Positions 32,793 through 44,219 of a stretch of 64,000 bases of DNA are shown here, piece after piece. The DNA lies in NCBI RefSeq assembly GCF_019320115.1, contig NC_089598.1:81612059-81676058 (forward strand). The letters run 5' to 3'. The translations under genes and the position numbers were made by a program. The stretch comes from Miscanthus floridulus (taxonomy: Eukaryota > Streptophyta > Magnoliopsida > Poales > Poaceae). The first letter of the stretch is position 1. Each line of letters begins with the position of its first letter. Under the pieces are notes generated by a model. That model was not told where the DNA came from. It did no database searches and was given only the letters and a program-made list of their open reading frames with translations.

Positions 32793-34951
32793 TGACACTC
32801 AATTTTAAGGATAAAATGGGATGCAAAATCTTATGTGCGACCAGAGATTAGTCACACACATAAGCCGACAAATTATGAATAGTATCATCACAAGCGTTTA
32901 TTACATCACGAATAAGACAGAGTCTTCACATAGATATAGCGGAAACATAAAGAAAAGATCTCTTGCGGAAGCTCCATATCACAGGGACATCGACTGGTTA
33001 ACCACAAGTCTAGAAGTTCTCAGGAAAATCATCATACCCATGGCCATCTGTTACACATCCAGGATTTTTATCCAAATAATGAAAATAAACAAGCGTAAGT
33101 ACATGTCGTACTCAACAAGTGTAACATGGGGTTCATGAGGCTCAAAAGGCTTGACACAGGTTTAACAACATTCAGATTTCAGTGTCACAATTTTAGCTTA
33201 AGAGTAGCATCAAGTTGTTTCAATTCCCAATGCAAAACACATGATCAATGTAAACATGAATAATGAATAGTATAAATAGATAATTCTTAGTATTCATCTA
33301 TTCCATAAATGTTCCAAGGCCGCTCATGACCGTGACAACGGCGAATATACCAGTTTTACACTCTGCAGAGGTTGTACACTTTCACTGTGAGTCGTGATAC
33401 CCATATGCCCGAATTAATTACTCCTAAAACACTTCCAAGGTGAGCAGGTAGGGGTCACTATGAAGCCTTTCAAAGGTTCGTCTAACAAGTTATGGCCATT
33501 AGATTCACTCGACAAATAGATGTAGAGCCCCCATCCTGATGGCACATTGACATGCAGCCTATACACATGGAGACAGAGGCCGCACTATACCTGATTTGGC
33601 AAGCCATTCTTACGCCAATAAAGATAACCACTAACAAGCTAGAAAAGGTTCTCATATTGAGCTAAAGCCAGAGTCATGTAGCCCTCACAGCTGTACTGTA
33701 AGTCCCGGATGATCACTTACATATAAGTCCTTAAGGAGAGGAATCTGAAGCATTTAGAAAATAGCTAAACACTTCAGCCCCTGTTTCCAAGTTGCTAAAA
33801 AGTCATATTTTAATGTTTATTACATATACCATTAGTCAAGTTACAAGATCATAGTTTAATTGAGCACTAGCAAAACTACCCAATGCATATCACGTTGGTG
33901 ACAAGGTATAAGTTCAATTTTAGGGAATCCCTATCAAAGTGACACATGCAACATAAATTTAATGTATTAAAGTGAATAGGAAACAAGAATGATCACATGC
34001 TATACTTGCCTTGAGCCAAGTACTCCTGTTGATCCTGCTCGTCAAAGTAGTACCCTTGATCTCCCATGAATTGCTCACCGTCTATACTCGATAATCATAG
34101 CAACATACAAGCATCCAAGAGCAATCATACATAGTAAACAAAAGCTATAGATTAGAATAGTACACCAACAGCATAAAATCAAGATGGAAAGTTTGAAAAA
34201 CAAATCTATGTCTCGCTACGGACACACAGACGCGAAGATCACAAAAATCAAAGCTAAAACGAAGAAGTTATGAATTAAACAAGTTTTCCTTTAGTAAAAT
34301 AATAGATTAAATCTAACCTTAAATTTTTAAAGTTGAAAACCTACATAACAATAGTATGAACATGTAGATTACTTAATTATGAACCTAACACAACTTGAAT
34401 GGATCAAATCAAAGTTAAAACGGAGATTTTATGGCTAAAACAAGTTGAGTGGCAAAACTGTAAATAGCTGAAAACATATTTTCAATCTAATCGAACCAAA
34501 GTACGCTTTCAGAAAAAGAAAACAGAATCTAGAAAGACGCTAGGGATGGCGCGTTCTATAATTAAAAACTCGTGGGATCTTTTTGCAAAACAGCCAGCCG
34601 AATCGATTCATTGGATATCGGCCGTTGGATCCCAATCTAAGGGGCCAAAACAGATCAAGCGAGGAAGGAGGATGACGGCCGACTAGAAAAGACGATCGCG
34701 GCTACGCCATTGCTGGTTCACCGGAGTTCTCGGTGTTCGGCCTACAGCGCACAGTTTGACTCATCGGTGACACTGGGAGAGAGCGGAGGAGATGGGGATC
34801 TCACCGGAGCCAAAAAGAACAAACGAGAGGCAACGACGGTTGCGCGGCGCTCGGCGAAACAACGGTGGCTTTCCAAGCTTGCGGCGATGCTAGGGCGAGG
34901 CGGCTGCAAGCTCTTTGGTGAGGCAAAAAGCTTGCTGCAAGGCGGGATAAG
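32793..34951 (-). repeat. 3' LTR of chromovirus B, first segment
   Basis: Begins TGACACTCAATTTTAAGG after CAAAT and matches the right LTR (without its insert) up to GGCGGGATAAG, where element A is inserted. Contains ACCAGTTTTACACTCTGCAG, a block shared with the 11-15 kb duplicated segment. Short open frames in its GC-rich end are chance. Confidence 0.88.
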
Positions 34952-37900
34952 TGTGGCAGAACCTCCTAAGAAATCGGGCCCACGTGCACCTATCGTTGTC
35001 TTACCAGACATCAGATAGCGTTCACGAGTTCCCAACAACTCAACAGGTCTGTCGGGTGTCCTCGGGAAACCCGAATCATCCACGATTCTCTTTTCAAATA
35101 GGATCCTAATCACAGACATTGTAGATTACAATAGTTTATTCAAATATATACATCAGAGTAAAGATAGCGGAAGTCTTAAGATAACATAGTTTACAAACCA
35201 GTTGTTTTCAAACTTACAATACCATAAGTGTCATACAACCATAGTAGCGGGATAATATTATATTAACTTTATTCATCATACAAACTAGTGCCTTGTCCAA
35301 AGGCCATTCATCACTCCTCATCGTCATTGACTTCAAACACAGACATGCAGCAGGGACCAAAACAAGCCTGCGCATGCGACTCACCTGCAACAAGGGTTAA
35401 CAAACCCTAAGTACAAAAGTACTCAACAAGACTAACCCGACGTAAAGGGGGTGAAGGACTTTAGGGATGCAGGTGTTAGGGCAAGGTAAGGATGTAGCAA
35501 GATTCAAAAGTTCTTTGCCAAAAGCTTACTATTCTTGATCCTATTTTCAAGTTTTTATCCCCTAAGTCTTCTTAGTTCATTATCTCAAACTAAGTGTTCA
35601 TTTCCCATATTCCAATCCTTCTCATTCCATTCCTTTTTCTCATATTTTAGTAATTCACCAGTCCTGCATTGCTTCTGTAATGAATCGAGTCTCCATATCT
35701 GCGGAGCACCGGCAATTCAAATTGATTCAAGTCCTAGCTGGGGATTCCTTATCACACGACATATGTAGAACTTAATCTTGCATATATCAACCTCGCTACC
35801 AGATCCTCCTATACTAAGCCATCTCCATGCCACCCGAGAGCACAGCACACCTCAAATCCAGCCACATTCCAGCCACGAGGGTACATGCTACTCCTGCCAT
35901 CTCTCCACTCCCAGTGCGTGGGCATTCGTCTTAGTATCGGATTAGCCGAAGTAGGCTTACCGGAGTATATGACCACTACTACAAAGTGTCTCGTTCAGAA
36001 GATCCACAATGAGTGGCCTTTAAGCGACATAGTCGGCAACATTACCCAACATTCAAGATAAGTCACCCGACTAGTCTCTAGTTCATACAACCTTCTTTCT
36101 TTCTTTGGCCAGTATGCCATCTTTGATTGTATCAAAACTTTTACTTTGAAAGCCTATCATAAAGCATACTAAGCATTCTATGCCTTTATAAATGAAAACA
36201 TCTTCAATGATGGTAAACAATTAACAAGGTAGGCAATGCATCAAGTAGGTAACATTTGAATTAATCAACTTAATGCAATAAATAACATAGGTGATAAACT
36301 TTTCAAAGTAAACAAGGTAATGGTTTAATGCATAAACCGGGGCTTGCCTTCGTTGACGATCTCAGGTTCCGGATCAGTATCACAATTATCGAATCCCGTG
36401 ACAACCGGGGATTCTTCCAGAACTTGCTCAACTAGAATCATTTCACTCTCAGGTTCTACACAAAATGATAACATATGCTTTAACATGATGATAATGTAAA
36501 CATGATGCTTTCACGGTACATGAAATGTAAAAACACCCCGAATACGATTTTCCTCCACGGTACAGTTGCAAGCCAACAAAACCAACTTGCAATCCTACCG
36601 TCACGAACCTCACATGTGACTTGACCAAATGAATCTTGAAACCCTACTAGTCACAAAAACATGACCAAAACAAGATTCAACACTAATCAAACACTCAGGG
36701 TTTTCTTTTATTTCTTTTTGAATTAATTTGGAAATAAGCCCAAAAATGAACTTGTTCCAAATGACCTCAAAATTTTATGTAAGCTTCCTTATGTTAAATT
36801 AGTATACCAAAATAAATTTCATAATTTTGGAATTATACAGTGGCCTACAAAAATCATGGAAATTGTATTTATCAATTAATGGACTGAATATTTGAACATT
36901 AAAAATTTATTCAAATTTCAAGTTTCAAATTTTTGAACCATGCTAGAACATGTACAGAAGCTACACACAAATTTTCAGAATTTTAGAGCTATGATTATTT
37001 TCCTATAAATTTCCAAAGATTCAGCACTATTCAAAATCAGAAAATAACAAAACCTTACTGTTCTTCTCTTTCTCTCTCACTGACAACCCGACCCCACTCG
37101 TCAGTGTCACATAACAGGACATGGCGGCGCTGCCATCACTGACCGGCCCAAAATGCGTCGATGGCGACGCTCCGGCGAGGCAGACCGCACCTAAATGATC
37201 TACACCATCCTACGAATCCATCCCAGTCCTCAGAATGGCAGAAGGCGCACCGGAGGAAGCTCCACGCCGGCCATGGCGGCTCGGGCACGACGGCGCACGG
37301 TATAACTCTGGCAACGGTGCAGTAGAGTCAAAAGCGAAGTGAGCATCACGTTCAGTAGCTCACCACGATCATGCCGGTGTGCTTGGTGAAGACGGAGATG
37401 GTCTGGAGTAGCCTGGCCACGTCGAGTCGATGGTGGCGGAGCTCTGGCCGGTCTCGGGGAAGAAGACGTTGCGCTGGGCGATTCCGGCCAACCCAAGCAA
37501 CGCGAGCAAGCCGAAGAGGAGCACAAGACCGAGGCGATCACGTTGGCATAGCTGGGCATGATGGACGTTGCTCGACAGTGGCTACGGCGAGCGGCGGAGC
37601 TGACTGGCGGTGGAGCAGAGCAGAGGGAAAAAACGGGGACGACGGCGGCGGCTGCTGCTATATATAGGCGGGAAGGGATTGCCCGGCGTCGACAGCGCAC
37701 GAACGAACTCGCCACGGCATGGGCTGCGTGTCAACGCGCGAGGAAGCGGCGCAATTTGATCGGCGGTGACCACAGCGTGGCGCCGGCGGCAAGGAGAGAG
37801 GTGGCGTTCGGCTGATTTTCAATTTTTAAGTATTTACAGAATTGCCACTGCGTCAATTTTGCAAATTACTCACAAATTTTCTAAAGAAGTTGAAAATCTC

Positions 37901-38475
37901 CAAAAATGAAAGTTGCTCAACTTTTCAAACTCTACAACTTTGCTTCAAGGAACATTTTCAAATTCTGCATCCATTTTGAAATTTGAATTTGGGGTGCATT
38001 TGAGCATTTGAATCATTTCAAAATTACTACAAATTTTATATGTAAACTTGAAAAACTTTGAATACCAAAGTTGATCCTTATAAAATAATCTTCAACTTTT
38101 CTGTTTGCCTCAACCCCAAATTCCACATGGATTTTGAATTAGACAAAAGGGGCAAAAAGGACTTTTATGATTTGAATTTGAATTCAAATTTGATTTGTTT
38201 ACCTTTTGCTTTAACTTTGATTTTTGACCAGTAACATGGCCCATTAGGGTTATTTGAGTCAATTGACACTTGGTCTCACATGATCACATGAAATTTGACC
38301 CTTGTGGTCATGATCTTTATTTAGGGTTTTGAACCACTTCACATAAAATAACAACATTACGAAATAAAGCTTATTTAGTGAATGCATTCAAAATTTTCTA
38401 CTTTATGAATGCTTTACAATGCATATGATGACATGTCAAATTTTAGTGCTAGGTCAAAACACCAGAGGTGTTACA
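34952..38475 (-). repeat. 3' LTR of chromovirus A
   Basis: Sense ends TGTAACACCTCTGG and GGTTCTGCCACA. TATA box CTATATATAG at about 37658-37667, followed by a GC-rich transcribed region with a short hydrophobic reading frame. Confidence 0.9.
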
Positions 38476-38645
38476 ACCTTTCCCCCTTAAAGAAATCTCG
38501 TCCCGAGATTTAAAACTTAAGGCCAAGTAATGGAAAAGGAAATGTGTCAAGCTAACACATCATAACTTTATTCAAAAGGCTAGTGAGGGGGTTTTCCATT
38601 CGGTTGACAAACGAGATAAGTTACAATATAGACAAGGTATTGCAA

Positions 38646-39950
38646 CTAGATAGAAGCAAAGAAGTCATGAAAGTTTTCTGCTAAGTAATCCTCAGACTCC
38701 CAAGTAGCTTCATCTTCAGTGTGTTGATTCCATTGTACTTTGTAGAACTTGATTGTACGTCTTCTAGTGACTCGATCTTTCTGATCTAAGACTCTAATGG
38801 GGTACTCAGCATAAGTCAAGTCAGGTTCTAGTTCTACATTACCAAAGTCGACCACTTGGTCAGGTACTTGAAGACACTTCTTTAACTGAGATACATGAAA
38901 GATATCATGCACCGCTGACATGTGAGCTGGTAGCTTGACACGATAGGTGACTGGTCCACATCGTTGTTGGATTTGAAAAGGACCTACATAGCGGGGCGCC
39001 AACTTTCCCTGAATCCCAAAATGATGATCTCCTTTCATCGGTGATACCTTGAGGTAGATAGAATCTCCCACATTGAATTCTAGCGGCCGTCTCCTCTTAT
39101 CAGCATAGCTTTTCTGTCGGGATTGAGCTATCTTCATATTAGCTTGTATGAGTTTAACTTTCTCTTCAGCTTCCTTGACCACATCCGGTCCAAAGAACCA
39201 ACATTCTCTAGCTTTTGACCAATTTAAAGGTGTTTGGCATCTACGGCCATACAGTGCTTCGAATGGTGCCATTTTAATGCTCTCTTGATGGCTATTGTTA
39301 TATGAGAATTTAGCTAAGGGAAGGCATTCATCCCATTTAGTACCATAGGAAAGGACACATGCTCTTAACATATCTTCAAGAATTTGATTTACCCGTTTAG
39401 TCTGTCCATCTGTTTGCGGATGATATGTAGAACTATGAATAAGTTTAGTTCCCAAAGACTCATGTAGACTTTTCCAAAACTTGGATATGAACAATGACCC
39501 TCTGTCAGAGACAATGGTCTTGGGTGCCCCATGCAGACTGAAGATTCTATCAAGATAAAGCTTTGCATATTGTTTTGCTCGATATTTATCTCTGACCGGT
39601 AAGAAATGAGTTATCTTGGTTAGGCGATCAACAATAACCCATATTGAATTGTAGCCTACAGATGTCCTAGGCAATCCCACGATGAAGTCCATACAGATAT
39701 CTTCCCACTTCCAAGATGGAACTTGCAATGAATGTAATGGACCTGCAGTCTTCATATGAACCGCTTTGACTCTCTGACAAATATCACACTCGGCCACATA
39801 TTGAGCTATTTCTATTTTTATTTTGGTCCACCAATATCTCTTTCTCAGATCATGATACATTTTGTTGCTACCTGGATGAATGGAGTATCTTGTAGAATGA
39901 GCTTCATCAAGAATCTGCTTTCGCAGCTCTGGATTTTTGGGTACTACCAA
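38646..39950 (-). pseudogene. Integrase with C-terminal chromodomain, chromovirus A
   Basis: An open stretch of 434 codons. It shows an HHCC zinc region (HSTRYSIHPG...CDICQRVKA, residues about 14-65), the D,D,E core (WVIVDRLTKITHFLPV, IVSDRGS, then the E in the YHPQTDGQ-to-NQILEDML region) and the GPF motif (RYVGPFQI). The C-terminal chromodomain has IRVLDQKDRVTRRR and [16 protein letters not shown]. Chromodomains of this group are thought to steer integration toward methylated H3K9 heterochromatin. The segment itself is intact, but upstream stops separate it from gag and RT, so it is scored as part of a broken polyprotein. Confidence 0.85.
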
Positions 39951-41990
39951 TCTATCCTTGAACCATACAACACCTGATTCATCAATCTTGAAACATGTTG
40001 GTTTTCCAGATCTGACTTTATCCTTGATATTGGCTATGCCCTTACTTTTTCATTGAGCATCAATGATCTGATCTTTGATAGTGGACTCAACTGCAATATT
40101 GGACAGGGAACCTTGTTCTATGATTTGTAAATTCAGATGCTCCATCTCTTGACATAATGTTCATTGCATAGGTTCTACAATCAGACAATGGCAATGACTC
40201 TTGCGACTCAGGGCATCAGCAACCACATTAGCCTTAACCGGATGATAATGCACTTCTAATTCATAATCTTTGATAAGTTCTAACCATCTTCTTTGCCTCA
40301 TATTCAACTCTGACTGAGTGAAGATGTATTTCAAGCTTTTGTGATCCGTATAGATATGACAGATATTGCCCAATAAATAATGTCGCCAAATCTTAAGTGC
40401 ATGAACAACAACGGCTAATTCAAGATCATGGGTAGGATAATGTTCTTCATGCTTCTTGAGTTGTCTAGAAGTGTATTATATGACTCTGCCTTCTTACATC
40501 AGAACACAACCAATACCAATTCTAGATGTATCACAATAGATATCAAATGGCCTCTCGATATCAGGTCGTGCTAATACTGGTGCAGTTGTTAGCAATTTCT
40601 TCAATGTCTGAAAGGCCTTCTCACATTCTGTTGACTATATAAACTTAGTTTGATTTTTCAGCAGTCCAGTAATTGGCTTCGCAATTCTGGAGAAGTTAGG
40701 GATGAACCGACGATAATACCCTACCAACCCTAGAAAACTACGAACTTGATGAATAGTTGTAGGTACTTTCCAGTTAAGGACTTCTTCTACCTTACTCGGA
40801 TCAATAGCTATTCCACCAGTAGATAGCACATGACCCAGAAATTGTACTTCCTCCAACCAAAATGCACATTTACTGAATTTGGCATATAGTTGGTGATCTC
40901 TTAACCTTTGTAGAACAATACGGAGATGTTCCGCATGTTCCTCTTTGCTTTTAGAATAGATAAGAATGTCATCGATGAACTACATGACAAACTTATCCAA
41001 CTCAAGCATGAAAATTGAGTTCATTAGGTACATGAAATGAGCCGGGGCATTGGTCAGCCCAAAAGACATGACTAGATACTCATATAGACCATATCGGGTA
41101 GTAAATGCTGTCTTCGGCACATCTTTTCGTCTGATATTAATCTGGTGATAGCCTAATCTCAAGTCTATCTTTGAGAACACCTTAGCTCCCGCAAGTTGGT
41201 CAAAAAGCAAATCAATTCGGGGTAAGGGGTATTTGTTCTTTATGGTGACTTCATTTAATGGCCGATAGTCAACACATAACCTTAAGGTTTGGTCCTTCTT
41301 CACGAAGATAGCAGGGCATCCCCAAGGTGATGAACTGGGTTGAATGAAACCCTTGTCTAACAACTCTTGTAGTTGCATTTTTAACTCTGCTAGTTCTTTG
41401 GGTGGCATCCTATATGCTCTTCTGGACACTGGTGCTGTTCCTGGTTTCAGATCAATTCTAAACTCTACATCTCGGTCTGGTGGCAAACTAGGCAGATTAT
41501 CGGGAAAGACATCCGTAAACTCACATACCACTGAAATTTTCTCGGCTTCTTCAACAATAGTTGCACAGACTATTTCCACTGTACTCTTAGGGAAGGGAAG
41601 TTGGATGAGAAGTTGGGTTTTGCTGTCAGGTGCATTTACCCTTACGGTTCTACGCAGGACATCTATGATAGCCCCGTGTTGAGTTAACCAGTTCATACCA
41701 AGGATCACATCTATATCTTGATCCTTTAATATCAGCATATTGGTAGGGAACTCATAACCTCCCAAATCAATAGGTACATGCTGAACTACCTCCCTTGTAT
41801 AGATTCGTCCCCCAGGCGACTGTATATGATATGGTTCTTTTGTTTCCCCAATAGCTATCCCATGCTTCACAACAAATGTACGATTAATGAATGTATATGA
41901 TGCACCAGAATCAAATAAGGTAATTGCAGGATGCTTAGCAATGGGAAACATACCCATCATTACTGGTTCTCCTTCTAGAATAGATTCCAC
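39951..41990 (-). pseudogene. Protease, RT and RNase H of chromovirus A (broken)
   Basis: Protease [10 protein letters not shown] near residue 30 of the frame that starts at 41990. RT runs from [17 protein letters not shown] through [21 protein letters not shown] and [16 protein letters not shown] at about 40978-40980 falls just before FIDDIL, so the RT active site is cut off. RNase H pieces follow ([38 protein letters not shown]) with further stops around 40480-40640. Confidence 0.8.
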
Positions 41991-41999
41991 CTGAGTATA

Positions 42000-43139
42000 G
42001 AAGACCCTTCCAGTTTTCTTCTCAGCCTGACCCTTCTGACTATTCTGAGCATTGCCCTTGTACTGATTCTGAGCTTAAGTAACCAGGGCTTTGGGTGCAT
42101 CAGGATTGTTCTTCCTAGGATACGGACATTCTCGGGAAAAGTGTCTGGGTTTACCACAATTATAGCATGGATAATTGTGATTCTGGGGAGTAGCATTGCG
42201 GTTTGCATTATTTGTATTATTTTGCTGCTGCGGTGCTTGATGAGGGTAAGGCATATTCGTTGTAGGGCGAATAAAGATTTGTTGCCTGCCTTGGCCTTGT
42301 TGTAGGTGGAATCGTGCACGGCCATGATTCTGAGGATGGTAGACTATCTTTTGACGCTTTCCACTTGACGATCCAAAAGCAGATATTTTCTTTTTCTTTG
42401 CCTCCTTGTGTTGGCGGTAATTCTCCTCTGAAGCGATAGCAATGTTGATTGTCTCATGATAAGTTGCGTTACCGCAAGTTGCCATCATGGTCTAAAGTTT
42501 AGTGTTCATGCCTCTAAGAAAATGATTCTTCTTCTTCCTGTCAGTATTCACATACTCAATAGCATACTGCGATAGGTGATTGAAGCGCCCAACATAATGC
42601 ATCACCGGGTGCTCCCCTTGCTTAAGAGCCAAGAACTCTTTTAACTTCATGGTCATCACACCGTCTAGAATATAGTGTGCCCTAAAAGCATCCTTGAACT
42701 CCCTCCAGGTGATTTGGTGACTAGCGAGCTGTACTGCTACAAAATTTGCCCACCAGGCACCAGCAGCTCCTTGGAGTTACTGTGCCGCAAACCTTGGTTT
42801 CTGAATCTCGATATAGTGAATTAGCTCAAACTTTTGCTCTATTGTCCTAAGCCAATTGTCAGCTTCTAAAGGCTCTTCTGCCTTAGAGAACACAGGCGGA
42901 CGGGTGTTAGTAAAATCAACATAGGTTGACTCATCATTTCCATTATTACGACGACCACGATTACGGTATGGTGCTTGTTGGTTCTGCGCCAATTCCCTTA
43001 ACAACCTAGCATTCTCTGCCGTTGCATTGACGAGTGCGGCTATGGCATCTGCCATAGTTGAAGGCATTAGTGGAGGATTTGGGCACTCATCATCGTCATG
43101 CGAGCCACTAGCACTAGTTCGGGTGATAGGACGAGGCAT
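42000..43139 (-). pseudogene. gag of chromovirus A (broken)
   Basis: Starts MPRPITRTSASGS at 43139; the conserved gag block has RPPVFSKAEEPLEADNWLR. In-frame stops occur near 42780 (TAA), 42490 (TAG) and 42076 (TAA). The C-terminal part keeps an intact CX2CX4HX4C knuckle, CYNCGKPRHFSREC. Confidence 0.8.
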
Positions 43140-43299
43140 CTGTTAGAGAAACACTTTTACTTACATTATTCTTTATTGAAAGCATTTAAAAGGTTTCAAG
43201 CTATAAAGGGTTACTTATTTAAATTACATGTCTTGTATCCCATAAGACAACCCTGGTTTACTAGGGAAGCAGTAAAGGAACTATTACTACTCCGAGCTC

Positions 43300-43833
43300 T
43301 CAGTCATCGGCGTCCATGCCCATACCGGACGAAACCTCATCTTCATCTGAGAAGTACACTAACTCCTTAGGATCCTCCTCCTCTTCATTCTCGACTTCTC
43401 CTAGATCTACAATCATTTCTTCATCTGTAACTTCACCATCCCCATGAGGAGGATGAAGTTGAGCATACAGCATGTGGACATTCTCATGAAGAATGCCATT
43501 ATCCATCTCCAGGTCCTCTATGTAGAACTCCAACTCATGGACACGTTCATTGGCCGCATCCTCTCGTGTCCAGGCTTCATTCCGCAGCTCCATGGTCATG
43601 GTGATACCCCTTTGCATTTCTGCCAGCTTCTCTTGATCTTTGGCATGAGCTCGACGAAGAGTGTTGAGCTCCTTGTTAAGGTTCTCGATGTTGGCGGGAT
43701 TGCTTGAAGATCCTTCATCTCCTAATTTCTTGGAACTTCCTTCACCAAGCTCATGGTTTCATGGTGCCAACTGGTGACGAGGGACTCCATGAGGTCCGGT
43801 GGACTTGCGTGCGGTTACCTTGGTCTTTGCCAT
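43300..43833 (-). pseudogene. Upstream ORF of chromovirus A with a histone H3-like N-terminus
   Basis: 177 codons from ATG at 43833-43831 to TGA at 43300-43302, between the 5' LTR and gag. Residues 2-13 read AKTKVTARKSTG; aligned with the H3 tail (ARTKQTARKSTG) 10 of 12 match, and the PR and QLA that follow in H3 are also present. One in-frame TGA at codon 25 (43759-43761) interrupts this copy. The middle is a Glu/Leu/Asn-rich coiled coil (residues about 50-115, VHELEFYIEDLEMDN); the C-terminus is very acidic (ENEEEEDPKE, SDEDE). No enzyme motif. I do not know a published function. A chance match is unlikely given the length, but the meaning is an inference. Confidence 0.7.
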
Positions 43834-44205
43834 AGCCTGTAGGATTCAAGGTAGGACTATAAGAATAGCTTGAGGATAACGGAGGTTAGCAAGAATGGGA
43901 TTGACATTACTTACCCAACCACTTTTTAAGGGGAATTATTATGCAAGGTGTTCAAGCATGATGCATGAATCGATCTTACGAATCTAGGTACAAAAGATTT
44001 ATATAATCATAAGTACTAGATTTTTAATACATAGGATAAACCTAATCATATTATCTGCCACAAACTTTCAAATAAGACAGGATTGAGGCTAGATCAAAGG
44101 TAAGAAGAAAGAAATTTGAACTTTAAAATATCAAGTTTACTTTCTTTGATCCAAATCAATTTGAAGGTTTTCCAAAGTAACCTACAATGATCTTAGATGG
44201 GAACT

Positions 44206-44217
44206 GCTCTGATACCA
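44206..44217 (-). other. Primer-binding site of chromovirus A
   Basis: Sense TGGTATCAGAGC, two bases from the 5' LTR; initiator tRNA-Met type. Confidence 0.85.
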
Positions 44218-44219
44218 GC

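Noticed and set aside
37230..37715. A 161-codon minus-strand open frame in the LTR of A (and its twin at 46500-46838) as a real gene
   Set aside because: It is a frame in GC-rich LTR sequence; the more protein-like segments lie in other frames, and both LTRs carry it as part of the repeat.
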